Shown piece by piece: positions 29,224 through 40,580 of a stretch of 64,000 nt of DNA. Location of the stretch: positions 186,001 through 250,000 of the forward strand of contig CAWAWG010000016.1 of NCBI GenBank assembly GCA_963785645.1, read 5' to 3'. Below the pieces are notes generated by a model. It did no database searches and was not told where the DNA came from. It saw nothing but the letters and a program-made list of their open reading frames with translations. Position numbers and translations under genes: made by a program. The stretch comes from Trebonia sp963785645. Lineage in GTDB: Bacteria; Actinomycetota; Actinomycetes; Streptosporangiales; Streptosporangiaceae. Positions within the stretch are counted from its first letter, which is position 1; the number at the start of each line of letters is the position of its first letter.

Positions 29224-29799
29224 ATGGATGCACTAACTTCATCCGAGTCGGTTACTTCGGGGGGCCAGCCGAATCGTGTTCGGCCCGACTGGACAGGAGG
29301 CTCGGCCAGCCTGGGCGGGGCAAACGGCCCCCTGGGCGGGGGTACCGCGGGCGATCTCGACGACATCGACCGGCATATCGTGCGCGAGCTGGCGCGTGAC
29401 GCCAGAATGGCCAACAACGCGCTCGCCGAGCGGGTCGGCATCGCGCCGTCGACCTGCCTCGGGCGGGTCAGGTCGCTGCGCGAGCGCGGCGTGATCCGCG
29501 GCTATCACGCCGACGTGGACCAGGCCGCGATCGGGCGGCCGCTGCAGGCAATGATCGCCGTCCGGTTGCAGTCGCACGCCCGCAGCCGCATCCGCGGATT
29601 CGTGGCCGGGGTTGCCGGGCTGCCCGAGGTGCTCAACGTGTTCTTCCTGGCCGGCAAGGACGACTTCCTGCTGCACGTCGCGGCCGCGTCGACGGCGGCA
29701 CTGCGGGAGTTCGTCGAGACGCTGTCCTCCAACACGGACGTGTCCTACACCGAGACGTCGCTGATCTTCGAGCACATCCGCGCCGACGCCGTGGGGTAA
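29224..29799 (+). CDS. Lrp/AsnC-family transcriptional regulator (AldR-like)
   Basis: 191 aa. Residues 1-45 are a glycine-rich, probably disordered tail; then AsnC-type HTH (LDDIDRHIVRELARDARMAN, ALAERVGIAPSTCLGRVRSL) and a C-terminal RAM/ligand-binding domain. Divergently placed next to ald, so it most likely controls ald in response to alanine, as AldR does in mycobacteria. Start ATG 29224; a shorter protein starting nearer the HTH cannot be excluded. Confidence 0.88.
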   Translation: MDALTSSESVTSGGQPNRVRPDWTGGSASLGGANGPLGGGTAGDLDDIDRHIVRELARDARMANNALAERVGIAPSTCLGRVRSLRERGVIRGYHADVDQAAIGRPLQAMIAVRLQSHARSRIRGFVAGVAGLPEVLNVFFLAGKDDFLLHVAAASTAALREFVETLSSNTDVSYTETSLIFEHIRADAVG

Positions 29800-29837
29800 G
29801 CGGCTGCCGCCCGGCCGCAGGCAATAACATCGATGCC

Positions 29838-30266
29838 GTGATCAGCCATGAGGCAGCCCCGCCCAGCCGCGATCAGGAGCGGGTCGTCGCCGAGTTCCGG
29901 GCCCGCGGCGGCCAGGTCGGCGGTTACCACGCCAGCATGGAACTGCTCCTGCTGACCACGACCGGCGCGCGAACCGGCCAGCGCCGCGCCGTCCCGCTCA
30001 CGTACCTGCCCGACGGCGACCGCTACATCGTGACGGCCGGCAACGCCGGCTCCGACCGTAATCCGGCCTGGTACCACAACCTGGCCGCCAACCCGGACGT
30101 CACCGTCGAGGTAGGAACCGAGGTCTTCCAGGCCGTCGCGGTCATCGCAGACGAGGCGGAGCGCGAGCCTCTGTACGAACTCTTCGCCGCGGCCTACCCC
30201 CAGCTGGACGGCTACCAGGCCCAGACCATTCGCCAGATCCCTATCGTCGTCCTCAGCCGCCGCTGA
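29838..30266 (+). CDS. Deazaflavin (F420)-dependent nitroreductase-family protein (DDN-like)
   Basis: 142 aa. Family hallmarks: LLLTTTGARTGQRRAVPLTYL and DGDRYIVTAGNAGSDRNPAWYHNLAANPDVTVEVG, the split-beta-barrel F420-binding fold of Ddn/FDOR-B proteins. Soluble or membrane-associated oxidoreductase; substrate unknown. GTG start at 29838, 38 bp after the Lrp gene, so possibly co-transcribed. Confidence 0.88.
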   Translation: MISHEAAPPSRDQERVVAEFRARGGQVGGYHASMELLLLTTTGARTGQRRAVPLTYLPDGDRYIVTAGNAGSDRNPAWYHNLAANPDVTVEVGTEVFQAVAVIADEAEREPLYELFAAAYPQLDGYQAQTIRQIPIVVLSRR

Positions 30267-30289
30267 CCGACACGCGCTCCCGCTTCATC

Positions 30290-30508
30290 TCACGCACCGC
30301 CAGATCCGGGAGCAGCACGGAGCTCACGGTACTCACGCAGGTAACCTGGCAGGATCTCCTCCTCCACCTGCGCGAGCGGGGGCGGCTGCAGCGTGATGAA
30401 CCGCATGACACGCGGATCGCCGTACAAGGCAGCGAGCATGCCTGCATCCGCCGCGGCAAAACGCCGAATCACCATCCGCTCGGTTTCCACGACGACGTGC
30501 ACAGAGAC
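30290..30508 (-). pseudogene. N-terminal remnant of a GNAT acetyltransferase
   Basis: Only the first ~60 residues of a RimJ/RimL-type GNAT protein are present (VVVETERMVIRRFAAADAGMLAALYGDPRVMRFI...), then LREYRELRAAPGSGGA and a stop. The acetyl-CoA-binding region is absent, so this looks like a truncated gene. Confidence 0.6.
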
Positions 30509-30631
30509 AGATCCTAGGTTTCGGCCAGGCCGGTGCCAGCGAGTTTCCAGGTCTCGCCGGTACCGGACGCAGACAACGAGTAGCACGTCAATATATCGAA
30601 CTAAAGGTTAAGCTCCCGCTAGGATTTGCTC

Positions 30632-31408
30632 GTGCAAGCGGATACTTCCGGTCGGCCGTCTGCGGCCGTCGTCCTCCGGGCCCGGGTCAGGGGGACCGCG
30701 ATCCCGTTGGGGATCATTATCGTCTTCTGGCTGGTGTGCCTGGCCGTCTCGGTGAGCGCGGAGCAGAGCGCGAGCGGTAAGGCCGAAGCCGGCGTTCTGT
30801 TCGGGCTGTTCCTCGTCTTGACCGTCGCCGCGCTGATCGCTCAGTTCTCCCGCCGGAACCAGTTCGAGGTGAGCCACGGCAGCATCGTCCACCGGACGAA
30901 GAAGGCCACGCACACCTTCTACCGCACCGCGGGCGAGACGCTGCGCATCCTCCCCCGGTTCGCTGAACACGGCCTGGCCAGGCCGCCGCGGCTCACCATC
31001 CTGGGCACCGGCGGCATCCTCCCGCTCGACGGGTTCTCCGACGCGGAGATCCGGAGCACCTGCCGGGCGCACGGGTGGCGGTTCGATGACGATGACCCGG
31101 GCCGGGCGGCCGCTGACGTGCGGCGCTGGCTGCACGCCGGCCGGTCGGCCGAGGCGGCACAGCTGATCCAGCTGTTCGGGCCCTTCACCAGCGTGCCGCT
31201 CGATGACGAGCCGAGCGTCTGTCTCGACGCGGCGGTCTACGAGGACTACGGCGACAAGCTCATCCGCCGCGCTCCTTCCGCTGCCCGGGACCGGTACCGG
31301 CGCGCGGCCAGCGCGCAGCGCGCCTTCGCCGGCCTGGCGGCATCGCCGGGCGAGAGTGCGGCCCGGCTGGCCCAGGCGGACCGGATAGACGCAAAGGCGC
31401 GTCCCTAG
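30632..31408 (+). CDS. Two-helix membrane protein of unknown function
   Basis: About 258 aa. Two transmembrane helices near residues 26-43 (IPLGIIIVFWLVCLAVSV) and 52-70 (VLFGLFLVLTVAALIAQF), then a soluble region with a PH-like look (VSHGSIVHRTKKATHTFYRT, LTILGTGGILPLDGFSDAEI) and a charged helical C-terminus. The GTG at 30632 is preferred: an AGGAT site lies 7 nt upstream. Not recognised further. Confidence 0.7.
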   Translation: MQADTSGRPSAAVVLRARVRGTAIPLGIIIVFWLVCLAVSVSAEQSASGKAEAGVLFGLFLVLTVAALIAQFSRRNQFEVSHGSIVHRTKKATHTFYRTAGETLRILPRFAEHGLARPPRLTILGTGGILPLDGFSDAEIRSTCRAHGWRFDDDDPGRAAADVRRWLHAGRSAEAAQLIQLFGPFTSVPLDDEPSVCLDAAVYEDYGDKLIRRAPSAARDRYRRAASAQRAFAGLAASPGESAARLAQADRIDAKARP

Positions 31409-31669
31409 ACCGGTCCGGGTCCGGGCCGCCCGGCAGTCGGGCGGCGGCGGAACAGCAAGCCGCTTCCGTTCTGGATGACTCGAGAACCCGCACCGCCGGC
31501 CGGGCTGCCCGGACGATCCCGCGGCGCGCGCGGCGGGGACGATGGCAAGAGGCTGGTTTTCCCGAACGAGGGCGTGATGACTCGGGCCAGCGCACGCCGA
31601 CCGGGCAGGCGGCGCGGGCGTTCGGGCGCCCGCTGCCCGGGCGTAACATGCCGGCAACCAAGTCTGGGC

Positions 31670-33610
31670 ATGCTTGGCCCCGTGGGGGGACTTCAGTTGG
31701 GCAGGCAGGGACATGTGATCGTCTGCGGGCTGGCGGGCGTGGGCCTGCGGATCGTGGAGCAGCTCGCGCTGTCCGGCGTGCCCGCCGTGGTCGTCGACGA
31801 GAACCCCTCTCCGGCGCTGGTCCGGCTGATCGGCACCTGGGGGGACGTGCCGCTGGTGACCGGACCCGCGCGGGCCGAGGAGACGCTGATGTCGGCCGGG
31901 CTGGCCGACGCGATCGCGGTGATCTGCGTCCAGCATGACGACCTGACCGCGCTTGAGACCGCGCTGCTCGCCCGGCGGCTGCGCGCGGAGGTGCGGGTGG
32001 TCGCGCAGCTTACCAATCCGGCGGTCGGCCGGGCGGTCAAGGAGACCGGCGTGGCCGTTCTCGATGTCGCCGGCCTGTCCGCTCCGTCGGTTGTCGAGGT
32101 CTGCCTGGGCGAAGGCGTGCAGGAGATGTCCCTGTCCGGGATGAGGTTTCTCGCGGCCCGCACCGCCGCGCCCTCCGCTGCGACGCTGCGTTCGCTGTAC
32201 GGGGCACTCGCCCCGATCGCGGTGGTGCCCGAAGCAGGCGAGGTGCTTGTCTGCCCTGGCCGGGACACCGTGGTCAGCGCGGGCGACGAGGTGATCCTCA
32301 TCGGCACCCCGGACGAGCTCGCCGCCGCCTCCGTCATCGACCATCCCGAGCGGATCCGGCGTCTCACCGCCGCCGCCAGTCCGGCCCCGCCGCCAGGATC
32401 AACCGGGGTGCTCGGCGTCCTCGGCGGCGAGGAGCCCGAGGACCCGTATGCGCGGCCGACCCCGGCCGAGCGCGCCCTGCGGGCGCTGCGTGACCTCACG
32501 GTGTCGCTGGCCCGCGCGACCGACCGCCGGATCGCGATCGCGCTCGGCGCGCTGCTCACGGTGCTGGTGATCGCGACGCTGGTGCTCCGCTTCACCTACC
32601 GCTACGCCGGGCCCGGTCACCGGATTTCGCTGCTCGACGCGGTGTACTTCACCGTGGAAACCGTGACGACCGTGGGATACGGCGACTACTCGTTCCGCGG
32701 CGAGCCGGCCTGGCTGGTGGTGTTCGCGATCGTGCTGATGATGACCGGCGCGCTGTTCGTCGCCGTCTTCTTCGCGCTCGTCACCAACATGCTGGTCAGC
32801 CGGCGCATCGAGGAGTCGCTCGGCCTGCAGAAGATCACCGCGCTGCGCGGTCACATCCTGGTCATCGGCCTGGGCACGGTCGGCCTGCGGGTCGCGCGCC
32901 AGCTGCACGACGCCGGACGGGATGTCGTGGTGATCGAGAAGAGCGAGCGCAACCGGCACCTCGGACAGCTCCGGGCGCTCGGCATCCCCGTGATGGTCGC
33001 CGATGCGACCCTGCCGGAGGTTCTCGCGTCGGCCCGGCTGGCCGCCGCGTCGGCGGTCGCGGTACTGACCAGCGACGACCTGGCCAACCTGGAGACCGGC
33101 CTGGCGGTCCGCGACCAGCTCGGTCCGCGCTGGCCCGCGACGCCGGTGATGCTGCGGATCTTCGACCCGCAGCTCGCGCACTCGGTGAAGGAGACGTTCG
33201 GATTCAGGAACGTCCGGTCCACCGCCGCGCTCGCCGCCCCGTGGTTTGTCGGGGCGGCCCTCGGCCTCGACGTGCTCTCCACGTTCTACGCGGGCGACGA
33301 GCCGCTGCTCGTCGCCCGGCTGACCGTCACCCCGGGCGGGGGGCTCGAAGGCCTGCAGATGCACGAACTCGCCGCGCGCACCCGCGTGCTCGCGCTGCGC
33401 CGCGCCGCCGACCGGGCGGTCCTCGAGCACCCGCCGCGCCGCACCACGCGCTTCCACCCGGCCGACGAGGCATACCTCATCGGGCCCTACGACGAGCTGC
33501 TGACGGTCCTGCGCCGCGACCGCCCCTCCCCCAGCCTGACCGGCTCGAACACCCCTGGCACGGCGGGCGCCTCGGACAGCGGCACGGGCCCGAAGGGATC
33601 AGCCGGGTAG
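31670..33610 (+). CDS. Potassium channel with two TrkA-N (RCK) domains flanking a 2-TM pore
   Basis: About 646 aa. The first RCK domain (residues 10-135) starts HVIVCGLAGVGLRIVEQL; TrkA-C-like region to about 230; two transmembrane helices around 290-310 and 350-375 bracket a pore helix with the selectivity filter TVGYGD; the second RCK domain (about 390-520) starts HILVIGLGTVGLRVARQL, with a TrkA-C-like tail. Both nucleotide-binding loops (GxGxxG) are intact. RCK domains gate by NAD(H), Ca2+ or nucleotides in this family. ATG 31670 starts just before the first RCK domain. Confidence 0.88.
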   Translation: MLGPVGGLQLGRQGHVIVCGLAGVGLRIVEQLALSGVPAVVVDENPSPALVRLIGTWGDVPLVTGPARAEETLMSAGLADAIAVICVQHDDLTALETALLARRLRAEVRVVAQLTNPAVGRAVKETGVAVLDVAGLSAPSVVEVCLGEGVQEMSLSGMRFLAARTAAPSAATLRSLYGALAPIAVVPEAGEVLVCPGRDTVVSAGDEVILIGTPDELAAASVIDHPERIRRLTAAASPAPPPGSTGVLGVLGGEEPEDPYARPTPAERALRALRDLTVSLARATDRRIAIALGALLTVLVIATLVLRFTYRYAGPGHRISLLDAVYFTVETVTTVGYGDYSFRGEPAWLVVFAIVLMMTGALFVAVFFALVTNMLVSRRIEESLGLQKITALRGHILVIGLGTVGLRVARQLHDAGRDVVVIEKSERNRHLGQLRALGIPVMVADATLPEVLASARLAAASAVAVLTSDDLANLETGLAVRDQLGPRWPATPVMLRIFDPQLAHSVKETFGFRNVRSTAALAAPWFVGAALGLDVLSTFYAGDEPLLVARLTVTPGGGLEGLQMHELAARTRVLALRRAADRAVLEHPPRRTTRFHPADEAYLIGPYDELLTVLRRDRPSPSLTGSNTPGTAGASDSGTGPKGSAG

Positions 33611-33650
33611 AGGCGCGGCCAGCGTTGCACGATCCAGCCGCGCTTCGCGC

Positions 33651-33664
33651 TTCTTGCTGTTATC
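33651..33664 (+). repeat. 14-bp intergenic motif, copy 4
   Basis: Exact copy in the 70-bp convergent gap between the K+ channel and apbE, directly preceded by GCGCttcGCGC. Confidence 0.8.
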
Positions 33665-33680
33665 CCCGGTCGACCGGCCG

Positions 33681-34498
33681 TCAGCCCCGGGCGATGTAGG
33701 CGGCGAAGCCGCTCGTCTGCCAGGTCTCGCCCGTCCCGGCGATGGCGTAGGCCTGGTAACCGTCCAGCGACTCCGTCCATTCGCGGGCGAGATCGGGGCC
33801 CATCGCGAAGGCGGCGGTGGCGCACGCGTCGGCCAGCGCCAGGCTGGGACCGGCCACCGTGACGCTGGCCAGGCCGGCCGGGCCTGGCCGGTTCGCGGGT
33901 TCACGATATGCGCGCCGCGCTCGGCGGTGCCTGACGTGGCCACGCCGCAGTCCCTGGCCTCCACGACCAGGGCGAGCGGGCCGCGCCGCAGCGGGTCGGC
34001 GATGCCCACCCGCCACGGCGGCGGCGTCCCGGCTCCGGGCCCGGGTCCGGCACCGGGGACGGGCGCCGGACCCGGGCGGCCGCCGACGCACTGCACGTCT
34101 CCCCCGCCGTTGACGAGATGGCTGGCCGACCCGGCGGCGGACAGGATGTCCGCCGCCCGCTCGACGGCCCAGCCCTTGACATAGCCGGACGGATCGAACC
34201 GGCCCCACGGCGATGCGGTGAAGTAGCCGCCTGACAGCTCGCGGACGAACGCGCACGCCTCGATGACCTCGGCCATCTCCGGCGCGCACCCTTCGACGGT
34301 GACCGCGCCGTCGGCGAGCTGAGACACGTCGCTGTCCGGCCGGAACGGCGAGAAGACCCGGTCGACCCAGTGCAGCCACTTGACGGCGGCGTCGAGCGAA
34401 CCGTCGTAGCGAGCGGTGACGGGGACGTCGAACGAGACCACCGTCCCCATCACCGGCTCGGCGTGCCGCACGCGAGCCGTGAAGGCCGCGCTGTCCAA
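33681..34498 (-). CDS. ApbE family FAD:protein FMN transferase (frameshift near 33880)
   Basis: About 272 aa. ApbE motifs: GTVVSFDV, DRVFSPFRPDSDVSQL, GRFDPSGYVKGWAVERAADI, NGGGDV, TSGTAERGAHIVNPRTG and, after a one-base shift, ALADACATAAFAMG. The family attaches FMN to a Ser/Thr of extracytoplasmic electron-transfer proteins using FAD and Mg2+. No signal peptide. TTG 34498 or GTG 34471 could be the start. Eleven bases downstream of the Rieske gene, so the two are likely co-expressed, suggesting an extracytoplasmic redox chain. A PGPAPVPGAGPGPGAG loop inserted mid-protein is unusual. Confidence 0.85.
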
Positions 34499-34508
34499 GG
34501 AAGGGGTC

Positions 34509-35015
34509 CTACTCAAGGAAGATACTGCTGCCGGAGACCTTGAACTGCTCGGCGGGCAGCGGCTTCGGCGCCGGCCCGGCCACCACGTCGCCGGTCGTGA
34601 TGCTGTACTGGCTGCCATGGCACGGGCAGTCGATGGTCCCGTTGCTGATCTGGTTGACGATGCATCCCATGTGGGTGCAGACCGCGCTGAACACCTTGAA
34701 CTCACCCGCCGTGGGCTGGGTGACAACTACCTTCTGCCCGGAGAAGATCATCCCGCCGCCGACGGGGATCTGGCTGGTGCTGGCGAGCGCGTTCCCCGCG
34801 GCCCCGCTGGCCGCGCCCCCGCTGGCCGCCGCGCTGCCCGCCGCCGCCGCTGAGCTGCTCCCCGCCGCTGCCGGGGTATTCGCGCTGCCCGCCGCCGCGC
34901 TGCTTGAGCTCCCCGCGCCGCAGGCGGTGATCGCGCCCGCGAGACCCACCAGGCCGACGCCAGCCAGCACGCCCCGTCGAGTGGCCAGCGAGTCCGTCTG
35001 TGGTTCGTGTGTCAC
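34509..35015 (-). CDS. Exported Rieske (2Fe-2S) lipoprotein
   Basis: 168 aa. Twin-arginine-type signal (TRRGVLAGVGLVGLAGAITAC) ending in a lipobox cysteine, then a long Ala/Ser/Gly linker, then a small Rieske domain with CTHMGC and CPCHGS ligands and the SQYSITTGDVVAGPAP loop. Predicted Tat export as a folded, lipid-anchored electron carrier. GTG 35015. Upstream of apbE in the same direction. Confidence 0.9.
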   Translation of the reverse strand: MTHEPQTDSLATRRGVLAGVGLVGLAGAITACGAGSSSSAAAGSANTPAAAGSSSAAAAGSAAASGGAASGAAGNALASTSQIPVGGGMIFSGQKVVVTQPTAGEFKVFSAVCTHMGCIVNQISNGTIDCPCHGSQYSITTGDVVAGPAPKPLPAEQFKVSGSSIFLE

Positions 35016-35439
35016 GATTGCTCCTATTCACATGTGTGCCGCTGATGGGGCAGGGAAAGTCTCGTTCTCCCTCGCGTCCTGTATAGAGAACGGAGCGCAG
35101 CGCCGTACGGTTCACCGGCCGATTCATAGCTTGCCTTCAGGCAGGTGCCCGGGCCGGACGGGCACGCGGAGAATCCGCCGCGGCGAAGCCGACCGCCCTG
35201 CCCCCGCATCCGCGTTTACTGAGCGTAACCATAACGGCGACGGCGGCGATTCACCGGAAAGAGATTTCGGTCACACCGAACGGGGCTATTCTTCGAATAA
35301 TCGCGATGAACTGGGATAATGAGCTTTATATAGCCATATAGCTATATAACACTTACTTTTCCGCCACATCTCTGTAGCCTTACCAAGAGTATCCATATCC
35401 ATACGTAGAGCCATAATCTTGGCACTGTAGGCATTACGG
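35016..35439. other. Gene-free divergent region between Rieske and cupin genes
   Basis: About 420 bp; the half near 35280-35430 is strikingly AT-rich for this genome. It carries the 24-bp near-palindrome at 35326-35349 and must hold promoters for both flanking genes. No small protein recognised. Confidence 0.5.
35326..35349. promoter_or_regulatory. AT-rich 24-bp near-palindrome upstream of the cupin gene
   Basis: TTATATAGCCAT followed by ATAGCTATATAA: dyad symmetric with a single mismatched pair, about 90 bp upstream of the cupin start. Typical shape of an operator for a dimeric (for example GntR-type) regulator; no such regulator is adjacent. Confidence 0.5.
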
Positions 35440-35982
35440 ATGGGACACGGACAAATGCTGAGAGTGAGCATGGTCGACGAGTGGCTGAACCGGCAACGAG
35501 GGATAGAGCCGGTTCGCCGCGACCAGCACGCTCAAGGCGTCCGCGCCCAGGATCCCCGTGCTCAAGGGCACGGGGTGATCATCCGGGGCCACGGCGAAGA
35601 CAGCAGACGGAGTGTCGGTGAGCCGGGCGTCAGCGGCCCGTCTCCCGGCGCACAGGCACTCCGTCTGCGCCTCGCGATGATCCCGCCGGGGACGCGCGGC
35701 ACCCCGCACTTCCATGCCGACCGCGAGACCGCGATCTACGTGCTGAGCGGCGAGACGGACGTCTGGCACGGCCCGGGCCTCGTCAGCCGGTCGGCGGTCC
35801 GCGCCGGCGACTTCGTCTACATACCGCCCGGCACGCCGCACCTCGCCGTGAACCGGGGGGACGTCACCTCGATCGCGGTGGTGGCCCGCACCGATCATCA
35901 AGATCAGCCCGGCGCTATCGTGATAGAACTGCCTCGCCACCTTGCCGGCCTGTCGAGCTACCCGGTCGCGAGCGGCGAATGA
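35440..35982 (+). CDS. Cupin-domain protein
   Basis: 180 aa. Cupin motif 1 is HFHADRETAIYVLSGE, with metal-binding His/His/Glu, and motif 2 is PPGTPHLAVN. Single-domain cupins include dioxygenases, isomerases and storage-type proteins; the sequence does not choose between them. The N-terminal 60 residues are Gln/Arg-rich and not conserved; ATG 35455 or 35470 are possible starts. Convergent with gcvP, sharing a hairpin at 36098-36148. Confidence 0.75.
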   Translation: MGHGQMLRVSMVDEWLNRQRGIEPVRRDQHAQGVRAQDPRAQGHGVIIRGHGEDSRRSVGEPGVSGPSPGAQALRLRLAMIPPGTRGTPHFHADRETAIYVLSGETDVWHGPGLVSRSAVRAGDFVYIPPGTPHLAVNRGDVTSIAVVARTDHQDQPGAIVIELPRHLAGLSSYPVASGE

Positions 35983-36097
35983 ACTTTCCCTCCCCCGCAG
36001 CCTCTCGCGGGGACGCGGCGAACCCGGCACCGCGGCGGCTTCCTCCTCCGCCGCGGAACACCAGGGGCTTCTCTCCCCCCTCCCGCCGGATTCACCG

Positions 36098-36148
36098 CGA
36101 GTAGGCCGGCGTCCCCGCTGGTGTAGCAGCGGGGGCCCGGCCTACTCG
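36098..36148. terminator. Bidirectional hairpin between cupin gene and gcvP
   Basis: Arms CGAGTAGGCCGG (36098-36109) and CCGGCCTACTCG (36137-36148), with an inner CCCCGCTG/CAGCGGGG stem. Placed just beyond the gcvP stop in a convergent gap. Confidence 0.7.
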
Positions 36149-36154
36149 AAGCTC

Positions 36155-39057
<2,903 letters not shown>

Positions 39058-39107
39058 GGAGCCTCCCCGATATGGGCTCCCCGTCTGTCGCCCGGCTGGC
39101 TCCAGAG

Positions 39108-39210
39108 CGCCTGTCCCGACCCGGTCCTTGGTGCCTGAGAGGTTCCGGGGATTGTGTTGCCCCTTCGGCGCCCGCCTCTCGTCACGAGCGGGTCTCTCCC
39201 GGGTGGGATA
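39108..39210 (-). promoter_or_regulatory. Glycine riboswitch upstream of gcvP
   Basis: Read on the minus strand: GGGAGAGACCCGC near 39203-39191, then GGCGCCGAAGGGGCAA near 39172-39157, then CCTCTCAGGCACCAAGGACC near 39142-39123. These are the conserved core segments of the gcvT-type glycine aptamer. One aptamer is visible. It lies about 50-150 nt upstream of the gcvP start and would activate expression on glycine binding. Confidence 0.9.
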
Positions 39211-39281
39211 TCAAGTACGCGCTTTCAGCCTAGCGCATCCCCGCCACCCTGCCCGTCACCAGACCCGGTGGGTCACGCCCA

Positions 39282-39845
39282 TTACCCCGTCTTGCGGGCG
39301 GCGGCCCGGCGGGCCGCGAGTTCGTCGGCGCCGTCGACGATCAGCCCGTCCTCGGCGCGGACCGCGGGCAGTTCGGCGAGTTCGCCGGCGACCTCCTGCC
39401 ACACCCGGCCGAGTGCGATGCCGAAAACTCCCTGGCCGCCGGAGAGGAGGTCAACGACCTCGTCGGCCGACGTGCACTCGTACACGCTCACCCCGTCGCT
39501 CATCAGCGTGACCTGAGCGAGATCCTCGGTGCCGTGATTGCGCAGGTGCTGGACGGCGGCACGGATCTGCTGCAGCGAGATGCCCGTGTCCAGGAGCCGC
39601 TTGACGACCTTGAGCACGAGGATGTCGCGGAAACCGTAGAGGCGCTGCGACCCCGAGCCGTGCGCCGCCCGGACGCTCGGCTCCACGAGGCCCGTGCGCG
39701 CCCAGTAATCGAGCTGACGGTAGGTTATCCCCGCCGCGGCGCACGCGGTGGGACCTCGATACCCGATCTCGGAGTTGCCATCGAAGAGCGCGCCCACGGC
39801 CACCTGAGACCCGGCAGCTTCGGACCCACCCCTAGTTACCGACAC
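39282..39845 (-). CDS. MerR-family regulator (Rv1830-like)
   Basis: About 187 aa. MerR-type winged HTH: GYRGPTACAAAGITYRQLDY, WARTGLVEPS, then YGFRDILVLKVVKRLLDTGI; the C-terminal part (SDGVSVYECTSADEVVDLLS) is the extension seen in the actinobacterial Rv1830 group. AGGAGG at 39852-39857 fits GTG 39845 as start; the GTG at 39851 overlaps that site. Part of the FHA-MerR-nuclease-MerR-gcvP order conserved in Mycobacterium tuberculosis (Rv1827-Rv1832). Confidence 0.88.
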   Translation of the reverse strand: MSVTRGGSEAAGSQVAVGALFDGNSEIGYRGPTACAAAGITYRQLDYWARTGLVEPSVRAAHGSGSQRLYGFRDILVLKVVKRLLDTGISLQQIRAAVQHLRNHGTEDLAQVTLMSDGVSVYECTSADEVVDLLSGGQGVFGIALGRVWQEVAGELAELPAVRAEDGLIVDGADELAARRAAARKTG

Positions 39846-40010
39846 GGCCACCTCCTGTGACTACCCCCGGCATTCGCACCGTAAGCCTGCTGGGCAGGCG
39901 CGTCAACGATCACGCTCGGCGCGTCGCGACATTCACTGGCAAAACACCTAAGCGTGGCACGGCGTTGCGGTAGGGGCGAAGCAATCATCCGCACCACCCC
40001 CCCGCCGGTC

Positions 40011-40481
40011 TCAGGCCGACTTGCCGAAGTCCTCGGGCGAGATCTGGTCGAGGAACTCACGGAACTTTTCGACCTCGTCCTCTTGCTCGTCCGGGATGGC
40101 GACGCCCGCCTCGTCCAGGATCTCGTCGGTCGCGAAGATCGCCGCGCCCGTCCGCAGCGCCAGGGCAATCGAGTCCGACGGCCTGGCGCTGACCTCAGCG
40201 CCGTTCGAGAATACGAGGTCCGCGTAGAAGATCCCGTCGCGCAGGGCCGTGATGTTGACCGCCCGGAGTTGCACGTTCAGGACTTCGAGCACGTCCTTAA
40301 ACAGGTCGTGGGTCAGCGGCCGCAGCGACACCATGCCCTGCTGAGCGAAGGCGATCGCAGTCGCCTCCACCGCCCCGATCCAGATGGGCAGGTACCGATC
40401 GCCCTGCTGCTCTCTCAGCAGGACAATCGGGCTGTTGGACGGCATCTCGACACGGACGCCGACGACCTCCATCCGCCGCAC
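40011..40481 (-). CDS. Bifunctional nuclease family protein (DUF151, Rv1829-like)
   Basis: About 156 aa. It contains the DUF151 sequence VGVRVEMPSNSPIVLLREQQG, LPIWIGAVEATAIAFAQQG, HDLFKDVLE, and SARPSDSIALALRTGAAIF, with an acidic tail (DEQEDEVEKFREFL). The family was named for nuclease activity of plant members; the bacterial role is unclear. GTG 40481 is favoured by GGAG upstream; ATG 40472 is the alternative. Sits between two MerR genes. Confidence 0.88.
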   Translation of the reverse strand: MRRMEVVGVRVEMPSNSPIVLLREQQGDRYLPIWIGAVEATAIAFAQQGMVSLRPLTHDLFKDVLEVLNVQLRAVNITALRDGIFYADLVFSNGAEVSARPSDSIALALRTGAAIFATDEILDEAGVAIPDEQEDEVEKFREFLDQISPEDFGKSA

Positions 40482-40580
40482 TGGAGCTCCGTCCTCGCAC
40501 GTGCTCAGCGACATCCGGGTCGTTGATGACCCAGCGGCCGCTAAGCGAACCGAACCACTCTTCCTGCCAAACTACACCCG

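Noticed and set aside
30608..32344. A 578-codon minus-strand frame over the membrane protein and K+ channel genes
   Set aside because: High-GC antisense shadow; the plus strand carries clear RCK and pore motifs.
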